Positions 1 through 5,616 of a DNA stretch of 10,929 nt are shown one piece after another. Under the pieces are notes generated by a model. It made no database searches, was not told where the DNA came from, and saw only the letters and a list, made by a program, of their open reading frames with translations. The first letter of the stretch is position 1. Each line of letters opens with the position of its first letter. Source of the stretch: Nitrospirota bacterium (GTDB lineage Bacteria; Nitrospirota_A; Leptospirillia; Leptospirillales; Leptospirillaceae); NCBI GenBank assembly GCA_021838585.1, contig JAKCDE010000034.1, forward strand, positions 1 through 10,929, given 5' to 3'. A program made the position numbers and the translations under genes.

Positions 1-55
1 GGGCCGCCGAAAGCTCGAGAGGGGAGAATCTCCGGGATAAAAGGGGGTGATTCAT
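1..55 (-). CDS. Possible start of a further minus-strand gene (partial)
   Basis: An ATG at 55-53 opens a minus-strand frame that stays open to the window edge (18 codons, beginning MNHPLLSRRF). It lies 15 bases after the stop of the membrane-protein gene, so it could be the next gene of the same transcription unit. There is no good ribosome binding site before the ATG (GGAACGTCGGCCCCC), and the visible peptide is too short to assign a family. It may be only a chance opening. Confidence 0.3.
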   Translation of the reverse strand, partial: MNHPLLSRRFSPLELSAA

Positions 56-70
56 GGGGGCCGACGTTCC

Positions 71-514
71 CTAGCGGGAGGCGTTGATCTCCGAGATCAG
101 GAGAACCGCAGAAAAGAGGAATCCCACGACAAAGGCTCCCCCGATCAGGAGAAGGGCCCGTGTCGTATCCTTCTTGCGGGATTCGGGGCTTCTGACCGAG
201 GCCGTGAGGTGGTCGGCAGAAATGAGGGTCCGCCCGAGAAGGCCGTCGACCACGCAAAAGGAGGCCATGGCCTGGATCAGGGAGAGGGCCGTCCCCGTGG
301 CGAGGAGGACCATTCCGGCGGCATAGAGGGCCGGATGGGAAAAGACAAGTCGCCACTTTTCGTTGTAGATGACGACGAAGACAAGTCCTGCGAAGGCCCC
401 GGCTCCCCGGATCCATCGCCCTTTCCGGTCGATGTTGCAGACCCCGGGAATGTAGGTGTCGGTGCTCTGGGCGGGTCTTTCGGAAGATCTCTGTCCAAAC
501 TCTTCATCTTTCAT
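71..514 (-). CDS. Small three-helix membrane protein of unknown function
   Basis: The 147-residue protein has a polar N-terminus of about 34 residues, then three hydrophobic stretches at about 35-50, 62-86 and 119-141. A charged loop rich in Arg, Ser and Lys separates the second and third. Two cysteines stand in motif-like contexts, C26 in GVCNIDRKG and C87 in FCVVDGLLG. The layout reminds me of small uncharacterised inner-membrane proteins, but I cannot name a family. The start is supported by GGAAAGGA about nine bases upstream. The ORF overlaps the end of the LexA-like gene by 11 bases, so the two are probably co-transcribed and translationally coupled. A repressor followed by a small membrane protein suggests a regulator-target pair or a shared stress response; this is inference only. 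Confidence 0.75.
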   Translation of the reverse strand: MKDEEFGQRSSERPAQSTDTYIPGVCNIDRKGRWIRGAGAFAGLVFVVIYNEKWRLVFSHPALYAAGMVLLATGTALSLIQAMASFCVVDGLLGRTLISADHLTASVRSPESRKKDTTRALLLIGGAFVVGFLFSAVLLISEINASR

Positions 515-1190
515 CGAGGGGGTCCTTTCCCGGAAGGCAGGGGGCGGTATCGTCCGGAAGAAGAGGGCGAATGAGGCCGACGACGCGTCCCCGGATCCGC
601 TGGATCAAGTCCTTTTTTCTCAGTTCATGGCTCTTGGGCGTCTCTCCGGGGAGAGCCAGGGCAAAGAGTCCGTACTTTTTGGAGACAATCCCCAAGGTCA
701 GTGTCCCCTGAAGGGGGTCTTCGACCACAACGATGTCTCCCGCGGCAGGAGCCCATTCCGGAGACTGTTCGACAAAGAGGATGTCCCGGCGGTCAATTCT
801 CTTGTCGGGGAAGCGGACATCGGTGTCGAGGCGAAAGGCAAAATCGGGAGAGGCCCCCAAAAGGGTGCATGAAACAGGCACGGTTGTCTCCGGAAGCTCT
901 CCGGAGTGCTTCCCCCTGATCAGGGGAATCTCTCTTGCGGGTGAAGGGACCCCCTTTTCCAGAAGATCCTCGGCGGCCCGGGTGAGGCGGATGGATCGTG
1001 CCTGTCCCGGCTCTCTTGTAATGTACCCCTTCCGGACGAGCGCTTCAATGTGCCCCAGCCCTCGCCGGCTGCTTCCGCGAGATCCCATGTGGAGGGAGAG
1101 TTCCATGATGGTGGGGGGGCGGTGCGTATGCCGGATCGTTGCGGCAATAAACTCCAGGGCTTCTCGTTGTTTTTCCGTGAGCGGGCGCAC
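504..1190 (-). CDS. LexA-like repressor lacking the self-cleavage dyad
   Basis: The 228-residue protein has a LexA-type winged-helix DNA-binding domain at about 1-70: it begins LTEKQREALEFIAATI, continues with RPPTIMEL, and ends KGYITREPGQARSIRL. The second half (about 86-208) follows the S24/LexA fold, including IPLIRGKHSGELP, DFAFRL, RRDILFV, AAGDIVVV and GRVVGLIR. The Ala-Gly cleavage site of LexA is Ser96-Gly97 here. By my hand alignment the catalytic Ser is replaced at about V125 (sequence LDTDVRFP) and the catalytic Lys at about G167 (LTLGIVS). The protein therefore looks unable to cleave itself and may be a constitutive or ligand-sensing repressor. The start is a GTG nine bases after the in-frame TAG of cheZ, without a clear ribosome binding site, so translation is probably coupled. 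The C-terminal 20 residues are a Pro- and Asp-rich tail. It is unlikely to be the ordinary SOS repressor. Confidence 0.82.
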   Translation of the reverse strand: MRPLTEKQREALEFIAATIRHTHRPPTIMELSLHMGSRGSSRRGLGHIEALVRKGYITREPGQARSIRLTRAAEDLLEKGVPSPAREIPLIRGKHSGELPETTVPVSCTLLGASPDFAFRLDTDVRFPDKRIDRRDILFVEQSPEWAPAAGDIVVVEDPLQGTLTLGIVSKKYGLFALALPGETPKSHELRKKDLIQRIRGRVVGLIRPLLPDDTAPCLPGKDPLDER

Positions 1191-1199
1191 GGGGGGAGC

Positions 1200-2222
1200 C
1201 TAGAAGCCGAATTCGGAGAGGAGCTGGTCCACCGCACCCTGATCAATATCTCCGGTCGCTCCCACCCCTTTCAAAGTCTCTGCCGGTGAGGCGGCCGATT
1301 TTGTGTCGGCGCCCTTTGCCGAAGCCTCTTCGACGGATGTCTCGACGTGTTCGTCGGGGGATTCTTTCGGGGAAGACTGGTTAGTCTCGATAAGAATCTG
1401 GACGAGACGGGACTCCAGGTCCCGAAGATGTCCCCCGATGAGCTTGATGTTTTGCCCCACGAGATCCTGAAAGGCCATGGCTTCGAATCCATGCATGATC
1501 CTCTCGTCGGCAGAGGAGAGGATCTCTTCGATTTTTGCCTTCTGGTCGGACTTCTTTGACTGGCCGTCGGCAAGAATCTTCCGGATCGCCTCGTGTTCCT
1601 CCAGGAGGGACTCCAGGGTATTCATCAGCTTATGGGCGGCATCTTCCGTCATCTGGCTGATGATTTCCAGGCCGTGAGAGGTCTCCGGGAGCTTGCCCTC
1701 CATGAATCGAAGGGAGTCCACCAGAGAGGCGGAAAGGGAGAGGACGCGCTGGATATCTCTGGCTGTTTGTCCCACTTGCTGAATCAGTGTCGAGGAGGAG
1801 TCTCGTCCATCGCCCGGGTTCTGTGGGGGGACGCTTGCGGGGGCTGATGGGGAGGCGGTCCAGCCATGGGCTTCCCGAAAGGCGGGGACATCAAGAACCC
1901 ATGCGTCAGTCCCTTCGATTGTTCGAAGACGGGAGAGAAAGGAGAGCTCCGGGTGGGGGGATCCTTCCCCGGTGCTGTCGAAGATGCGGAGGATCCGTCC
2001 AACCCGAGGAACGGCAATGATCGCTTCCCGGCAGGAAGAGAGGGAGATTCCCTTCAGAAGGCCAGGGTGTTCAGGGATCGGAAGATCGAACCATTCCTGC
2101 GGATGGGAGAGCATGGCCATCTTCTCTGCAGGAAAGTCTTTAATGGACTCGATCTTCCTGATTTCCGTCATGCGGATTCCCAGGTCGATGCCCTTGGCCA
2201 GGGGAAATGTCATGATCTGCAT
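1200..2222 (-). CDS. cheZ: CheZ-type chemotaxis phosphatase with extra N-terminal domain
   Basis: The 340-residue protein dephosphorylates the response regulator CheY-P. The CheZ region spans about 145-340. It has a long helical hairpin with the catalytic segment FQDLVGQNIK, where D253 and Q257 match the Asp and Gln of E. coli CheZ in QDLTGQ. An acidic, Ser/Ala-rich linker (about 282-328) follows, and the C-terminal peptide AVDQLLSEFGF matches the CheY-binding tail of CheZ. E. coli CheZ has 214 residues. The extra N-terminal part (about 1-120) has the look of a compact alpha/beta domain (AIIAVPRVGRILRIFD, DAWVLDVPAF) that I do not recognise, joined by a Pro/Ser-rich linker (122-140). The ATG at 2222 is preceded by GGGGGAAGGAAG at suitable spacing; a second Met at residue 18 is an alternative start. 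The gene heads a cluster with the LexA-like and membrane-protein genes. No other che genes are in the window. Confidence 0.88.
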   Translation of the reverse strand: MQIMTFPLAKGIDLGIRMTEIRKIESIKDFPAEKMAMLSHPQEWFDLPIPEHPGLLKGISLSSCREAIIAVPRVGRILRIFDSTGEGSPHPELSFLSRLRTIEGTDAWVLDVPAFREAHGWTASPSAPASVPPQNPGDGRDSSSTLIQQVGQTARDIQRVLSLSASLVDSLRFMEGKLPETSHGLEIISQMTEDAAHKLMNTLESLLEEHEAIRKILADGQSKKSDQKAKIEEILSSADERIMHGFEAMAFQDLVGQNIKLIGGHLRDLESRLVQILIETNQSSPKESPDEHVETSVEEASAKGADTKSAASPAETLKGVGATGDIDQGAVDQLLSEFGF

Positions 2223-2310
2223 CGAATTCTTCCTTCCCCCGTTTGAATGGTTGGTGATGGGAGATCCTTTGCGCTGGTCCGCCCTGCGGAACCTGATCCT
2301 TTCTGCGACG

Positions 2311-2349
2311 AACCCGGGAGGGCTCCTTATTAAGGGCCCTCTTCGGGTT
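2311..2349 (-). terminator. Long imperfect hairpin after the MCP gene
   Basis: An inverted repeat has outer arms AACCCG (2311-2316) and CGGGTT (2344-2349), inner arms GAGGGC (2318-2323) and GCCCTC (2336-2341), and a further CCTT/AAGG pairing around an ATT loop. The result is one stem of about 16 pairs with a small internal bulge. It lies 47 bases after the MCP stop and before the cheZ start, where an MCP terminator would be expected. Neither strand carries a T-run after it, so it is not a canonical intrinsic terminator. It may be an RNA-stabilising or attenuating structure. The rest of the 2223-2396 gap shows no clear promoter to me. Confidence 0.45.
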
Positions 2350-2396
2350 CGGTGAACATTTCCCGTTAGGTTAGCATATTTTGGGGGGAGACTTCA

Positions 2397-3494
2397 TCAG
2401 GGTTTGCCAAGGCGGTCGAGCTGCATGAGAACCTCCATGCTGGCCTTGTCCATGGCCTGGAGCGACTCCACGGCACGGTCGAGGTTCCCCGAAACGAAAT
2501 GGGTGAGCGCCTCGAGTCCGTATTTGTGGACCGCTTCGTGAGGGGCTTCAAGCTCCCGGAAGCCGGACTTTCCCGAAAGTTTCCGCCCGTCTCCGTCATA
2601 GTACCACTTGCCGAGACGGCAGTTGCGATGGCTGGCAAAGCTTTCGGGCTTCTTGTCGGAAAGTCCGAAGAGGACGAGGTAGACCTCGAACTTGAACACA
2701 AGGTGGTCCATCTTGACGACTTCAATGAATCCGCCGAGAGCCGAGCTTTCGATCGTGCTTTCCATGTGGCGGAAGGAGGAGACCATTCCCTCCATGCTCT
2801 GAGAGGCGCCGGCTCCCGCTGCGGAAAGGATTCCGGACTGCTCGGAGAGGGCGTCCATCGCGACCTTGGCGGATTGGGTGGCGTTCTGGATGGCGGTGAC
2901 CAGAGAGGAGATCTCCTGTGTGGCCGTGGAGGTGCGGGAGGCCAGCTTCCTGACTTCGTCGGCGACGACGGCAAAGCCGCGACCCTGCTCCCCGGCCCGG
3001 GCAGACTCGATGGCGGCATTGAGGGCCAGAAGATTCGTCTGATCGGCAATCTCCCGGATGGCGTTGACGATGGCCCCGATCTGCCCGGCCCGCTCCGAGA
3101 GCCCCTCGACCTCCCGGGCCGCCGTCTGGGAGGCCTGGGAGAGTCGGGTCATGTTTTCCGAAATCCCGTTCACCGTTTGGGAGGCCTGAAGGGCCACCCG
3201 GTCCGTTTCCGCCATGGTGGCCCTTTCAGTGGACAGAACCTCGGAAAGGGAGACAAGCGAGCTTCGAACGCTGAAGATCGACTCTCCGAAGCCTTTGACG
3301 TGGGAGAGAATACGTCGGGTGAACTCCACCGCCGCCCGTGTCCGCTCCACCTCCTGGCGGGCCATCTCGGCCTCGCGCTCGGCCTGGGAGGCGCGAGCGG
3401 CCAGCTCGGAATTCATGGGGCTGTCTCCGGAGCGTATCTGCGGTTCAGAAGACTGTTCCCGAGCCGGTGCCGGATGTCTGTTGAAGAGACCCAT
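2397..3494 (-). CDS. Cytoplasmic methyl-accepting chemotaxis protein with CZB zinc domain
   Basis: The 365-residue protein has no signal peptide or membrane segment and should be a soluble receptor signalling to CheA/CheW. Residues 28-55 are a charged coiled coil. Residues about 60-250 form the MCP signalling domain, with the conserved hairpin tip at 148-187 ([20 protein letters not shown], then [20 protein letters not shown]). Residues about 255-345 are a CZB (chemoreceptor zinc-binding) domain with ligands H264, C292 (in NCRLGKW), H319 and H323 (PHEAVH). The spacings 28, 27 and 4 are close to those in E. coli DgcZ. In that family Zn binding tunes signalling, with roles proposed in zinc or oxidant sensing. 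The start at 3494 is chosen over 3503 and 3572 because AGAAAGGA lies about eight bases upstream, and because the upstream extension is unlike the family and runs into the preceding terminator. It is probably monocistronic. Confidence 0.9.
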   Translation of the reverse strand: MGLFNRHPAPAREQSSEPQIRSGDSPMNSELAARASQAEREAEMARQEVERTRAAVEFTRRILSHVKGFGESIFSVRSSLVSLSEVLSTERATMAETDRVALQASQTVNGISENMTRLSQASQTAAREVEGLSERAGQIGAIVNAIREIADQTNLLALNAAIESARAGEQGRGFAVVADEVRKLASRTSTATQEISSLVTAIQNATQSAKVAMDALSEQSGILSAAGAGASQSMEGMVSSFRHMESTIESSALGGFIEVVKMDHLVFKFEVYLVLFGLSDKKPESFASHRNCRLGKWYYDGDGRKLSGKSGFRELEAPHEAVHKYGLEALTHFVSGNLDRAVESLQAMDKASMEVLMQLDRLGKP

Positions 3495-3570
3495 TGTCTT
3501 CATCCTTTCTCGATGGTTTTTTTTCTGGACAACGCCATGAAATCCGCCTTGCCAGCAATAGAGTCTTGCC

Positions 3571-3608
3571 AAAAAACCTGATCAGGTTGAGCGTGGGACG
3601 GCACGCTC
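3571..3608 (-). terminator. Tandem-hairpin intrinsic terminator of the MNIO/lipoprotein unit
   Basis: Read on the minus strand, a 7-bp stem GAGCGTG/CACGCTC with a 6-base loop (3608-3589) is followed directly by the 14-bp palindrome AACCTGATCAGGTT (3588-3575), which runs into six consecutive T (3576-3571). It lies 44 bases after the stop of the lipoprotein-like gene and upstream of the MCP gene. This fits a rho-independent terminator of two stacked hairpins. The palindrome by itself could instead be an operator for the MCP gene. Confidence 0.55.
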
Positions 3609-3652
3609 TCCCCCTGGGATCTCTTCGGTGTCCGGGCCGATCCTCTTGAGCT

Positions 3653-4075
3653 CTAGTGCGGGGACAATCTCTGGATTGTCCCCTTTCGGCAGGAGAGGAA
3701 GGAGAGGGAGTGAACCTTGATCATATAGGAGTTTTCTCCCGCCTTCAGTCGGACCTCTCCCTCGATCGGGCACATGGTGGTCGGGGCCGACCTCAGGTGG
3801 TAGGCTCCGGGGGAAAGGTCGTAGGAAAACCGACCGTCGGTGCGTGTCAGAAACTCAATCTCGGTTCCCGGGCGACTCTTGTCCGAGAGAAAAAGGGCGG
3901 CCCGGGAGACCGGGTGGCCTTTCCAGAGCATGACTCCCTCGAAGCGGGCTTTCGAGGGGGGGGGAGGAGGAGTGTGGGAGACTGATTGACAGGAGAGGGG
4001 CAAGAGAAGAAGGGCTCCTGCAAGCATTCGGAAAAGGGACGGAGAGGGTCGAAGGGAGTGTCGGTTCGTCAGCAT
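3653..4075 (-). CDS. Small exported lipoprotein-like protein with beta-sandwich domain
   Basis: The 140-residue protein has a basic N-terminus, a hydrophobic stretch at about 17-28 and Cys29 in LLPLSC. This resembles a lipobox, but Pro at -3 is not canonical, so lipidation is probable and not certain. A Pro-rich linker (HTPPPPPSK) follows. Residues about 44-122 look like a carboxypeptidase-regulatory or Cna-B-type beta-sandwich: FEGVMLWKGHPVSRAALFLSD, then TRTDGRFSYDLSPGAYHLRS. Two further cysteines, C102 and C129, lie in the mature part and could form a disulfide or be modified. The start codon shares one base with the stop of the MNIO gene (TGATG), so the genes are translationally coupled. 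Residue 17 is an alternative start but lacks a ribosome binding site. Function is unknown; an outer-membrane or periplasmic partner or substrate of the MNIO enzyme is possible. Confidence 0.78.
   Translation of the reverse strand: MLTNRHSLRPSPSLFRMLAGALLLLPLSCQSVSHTPPPPPSKARFEGVMLWKGHPVSRAALFLSDKSRPGTEIEFLTRTDGRFSYDLSPGAYHLRSAPTTMCPIEGEVRLKAGENSYMIKVHSLSFLSCRKGTIQRLSPH
3660..3683. repeat. Perfect 10-bp inverted repeat at the end of the lipoprotein-like gene
   Basis: GGGGACAATC (3660-3669) and GATTGTCCCC (3674-3683) form a perfect 10-bp stem around a 4-base loop. The repeat lies inside the last ten codons of the lipoprotein-like gene, before its TAG. No T-run follows on the minus strand; on the plus strand TTT follows, but no plus-strand gene ends here. 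It may form a structure at the 3' end of the coding region. Confidence 0.6.
3956..3964. repeat. Nine-base homopolymer tract (G9) in the lipoprotein-like gene
   Basis: Nine consecutive G on the plus strand read as three CCC proline codons in the Pro-rich linker just after the putative lipid-anchor Cys. A slip of one base here would truncate nearly the whole mature protein. Confidence 0.7.
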
Positions 4076-5454
4076 CAGGGATCTCCATTGTAAATGTGTT
4101 GGGCATGAAGGAGCGACTGGGCCTCCCGATGTTGGGTTGCCCTCAGCGAGAGGGGAATCTCAGGGTGTGTTTTCGCCAGATGGTCGATCCAGTCTCCCGC
4201 CCTTCGGATCTTGATCTCGAGAAAGTCCTCGCCGGGCCGGTTTTCATGGGGTGCCCGGTTGAAATAGTCCACAAAGGAGGTGAGGACGTCGACTCCGGAT
4301 CCCCTGAGAAGCGCGAGTGTTTCCGGGAAGAGTTCTTCCATGTTGCCGCCAAACTCCCAGATTTCCTGGCGATACAGATGTTGGCTATAGGGAGAGGGGC
4401 GTTCTCCGGAAAGATCCCGGGCGAGATCGCGGTAGCCTTCACGGACCCGATCCCGGTCGGCGGATGAGAGGGGGGGGCCGGAAGGGAGTGCCGGGGGAAG
4501 GGGAAAGCCTCCCGGCTTGGCATGATGTCTGACAATGTCACGAAAACGGGCGAATTCTTTCGCGGCCTGTCGGCTCCCCTTGTTGTCGACCTCGAGGGCC
4601 ACTCCCTGAAGTGCGGGAAGGGGAAGCCGGGAGAGTGCCGCCTCGAGAAGGTCGAAAAGGGCCTCCGGCAATGGGCTGGAGTGATCATCGACGGGCCAGG
4701 AGTGGCCGTCGAGAGAAAGGAATTGCAGGCCTCCGGCATGGATCTCGACGACCCTTTCCAGGGGAAATCCTCGAAGCCAGGCAAGAATCGACGGAGTGTC
4801 GACGGGGCACCCTGAAGCGGCAAGATAGGTCAGGCAATGTCCGAGGTCAAGACCGATGGCAAGTGGCGTTCCCTGGGTGAGGGTCCTGAAAAAATCTCCG
4901 AGATCCATCTCTCCCGGAGGATGGGGGGGAAAGGGGGGAGTCTCGACCAGAAGAAGTCGTCCCTCCATGGCCTGTGAGAGAGTCAGTGCCCCCTCCCGGG
5001 CGACCCGGGCCCCTTCGGGGGTCAGAAGGGGGGGGGCATAGAGACCAAAGTCAAACCCTTCCATGGATTTCTGGGCACATTCGTGGATCATCCAGGGGGA
5101 CCGGAGAGCCTCCATGTGGCGACAGGCCCGCCGCTCCTCCTCCCTGAAATCCGGATCGGTCGAATAGCTTGGCTGGGTATACCACAGGCAATCCCCATGA
5201 TAGGTCAGGGGAAGGGTCGGAGGAAGCTGCCCCCGGAGCTCCCCAAGGTCGACGGTCCTCCCCCGGAAGATCTCGAGATAGTCCGGGGGCGATTCTTCCA
5301 GATGCGCGATGAGCTCGGCAACGGGAGGAAAGTAGAGATCGGTGGAGAGTCCTGCAAGGGGCCGGTCGCCGGGGGCGATCAAAGGCACGACATCAGTCTC
5401 CGGAGTCAGGGGCATGACGGAGGTCTCATTCTGGGGAGGTGCCGGGGGGCCCAT
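4075..5454 (-). CDS. DUF692/MNIO-family iron-dependent oxidase with C-terminal extension
   Basis: The 459-residue protein has a TIM-barrel-like MNIO (DUF692) domain at about 32-300. Family-type metal-ligand motifs appear in order: H86 (TYHGDCLW), H124 (WMIHE), E171 (LLLVETPP), D203 and H206 (GLDLGHCL), H239 (VVEIHAGG), D256-x-H258 (PVDDHSS) and E288 (ALEVDNKG). Known MNIOs use two or three irons to modify Cys-containing peptides (MbnB, TglH and bufferin enzymes), usually with a separate partner protein. Here about 130 residues follow the barrel. The part LYRQEIWEFGGNMEELFPET, then VDVLTSFVDYFNRAP, has the pattern of the DUF2063-type partner, so it may be a fused partner domain; this is tentative. 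The start at 5454 is preceded by GGGGG five bases away and GGAGGAG further back. Met14 is an alternative without a ribosome binding site. The stop overlaps the lipoprotein-like start. Confidence 0.8.
   Translation of the reverse strand: MGPPAPPQNETSVMPLTPETDVVPLIAPGDRPLAGLSTDLYFPPVAELIAHLEESPPDYLEIFRGRTVDLGELRGQLPPTLPLTYHGDCLWYTQPSYSTDPDFREEERRACRHMEALRSPWMIHECAQKSMEGFDFGLYAPPLLTPEGARVAREGALTLSQAMEGRLLLVETPPFPPHPPGEMDLGDFFRTLTQGTPLAIGLDLGHCLTYLAASGCPVDTPSILAWLRGFPLERVVEIHAGGLQFLSLDGHSWPVDDHSSPLPEALFDLLEAALSRLPLPALQGVALEVDNKGSRQAAKEFARFRDIVRHHAKPGGFPLPPALPSGPPLSSADRDRVREGYRDLARDLSGERPSPYSQHLYRQEIWEFGGNMEELFPETLALLRGSGVDVLTSFVDYFNRAPHENRPGEDFLEIKIRRAGDWIDHLAKTHPEIPLSLRATQHREAQSLLHAQHIYNGDP
5028..5036. 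repeat. Nine-base homopolymer tract (G9) in the MNIO gene
   Basis: Nine consecutive G on the plus strand fall in codons for YAPPLL near residue 140 of the MNIO protein. Slippage would shift the frame before most of the metal-ligand motifs. A shorter tract of eight G lies at 4470-4477 in the same gene. Confidence 0.65.
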
Positions 5455-5528
5455 GAATCCCCCGGACTCCTCCCCAGTGACCCCGCTTTCCTGACCATGA
5501 TATCAGATCACTGGAACAAGTGTCGCGG

Positions 5529-5553
5529 GGGAGGGATTCTTGCGAGCCCTCCC
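5529..5553. repeat. Inverted repeat abutting the tetR -35 element
   Basis: GGGAGGG (5529-5535) and CCCTCCC (5547-5553) are perfect arms around an 11-base spacer. The right arm ends exactly where the TTGACG -35 element begins. It could be a second protein-binding site in the divergent tetR/MNIO region, or a hairpin shielding the promoter from read-through. I see no convincing promoter for the MNIO gene elsewhere in 5455-5553. Confidence 0.45.
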
Positions 5554-5582
5554 TTGACGCCTCCGGGGCGGCTTCGTATACT
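5554..5582 (+). promoter_or_regulatory. Sigma70-type promoter of the tetR-efflux operon
   Basis: TTGACG (5554-5559) and TATACT (5577-5582) are separated by exactly 17 bases and match the -35 and -10 consensus well. Transcription should start around 5588-5590, inside the palindromic operator. Confidence 0.8.
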
Positions 5583-5583
5583 T

Positions 5584-5607
5584 TTAATTAATTGGTCAAT
5601 TAATTAA
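5584..5607. promoter_or_regulatory. 24-bp palindromic operator, likely TetR binding site
   Basis: Perfect arms TTAATTAATTG (5584-5594) and CAATTAATTAA (5597-5607) flank a GT centre. The site begins one base after the -10 element, covers the expected transcription start and ends against the AAGGGG ribosome binding site of tetR. Position, symmetry and the strong AT bias against GC-rich surroundings fit an autoregulatory TetR-family operator. Confidence 0.82.
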
Positions 5608-5616
5608 GGGGTGAAT

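Noticed and set aside
504..1190. Calling the repressor a normal SOS LexA
   Set aside because: The catalytic Ser and Lys positions do not hold these residues, so the standard function should not be assumed.
3550..3576. Sigma54-like promoter upstream of the MCP gene (TTGGCA and TTGCT on the minus strand)
   Set aside because: The GG and GC elements are 12 bases apart instead of 10, so the spacing does not fit a sigma54 promoter.
2499..3581. 360-codon plus-strand frame opposite the chemoreceptor
   Set aside because: It is Gly-, Leu- and Asp-rich antisense translation of the MCP, whose conserved hairpin and CZB motifs are on the minus strand.
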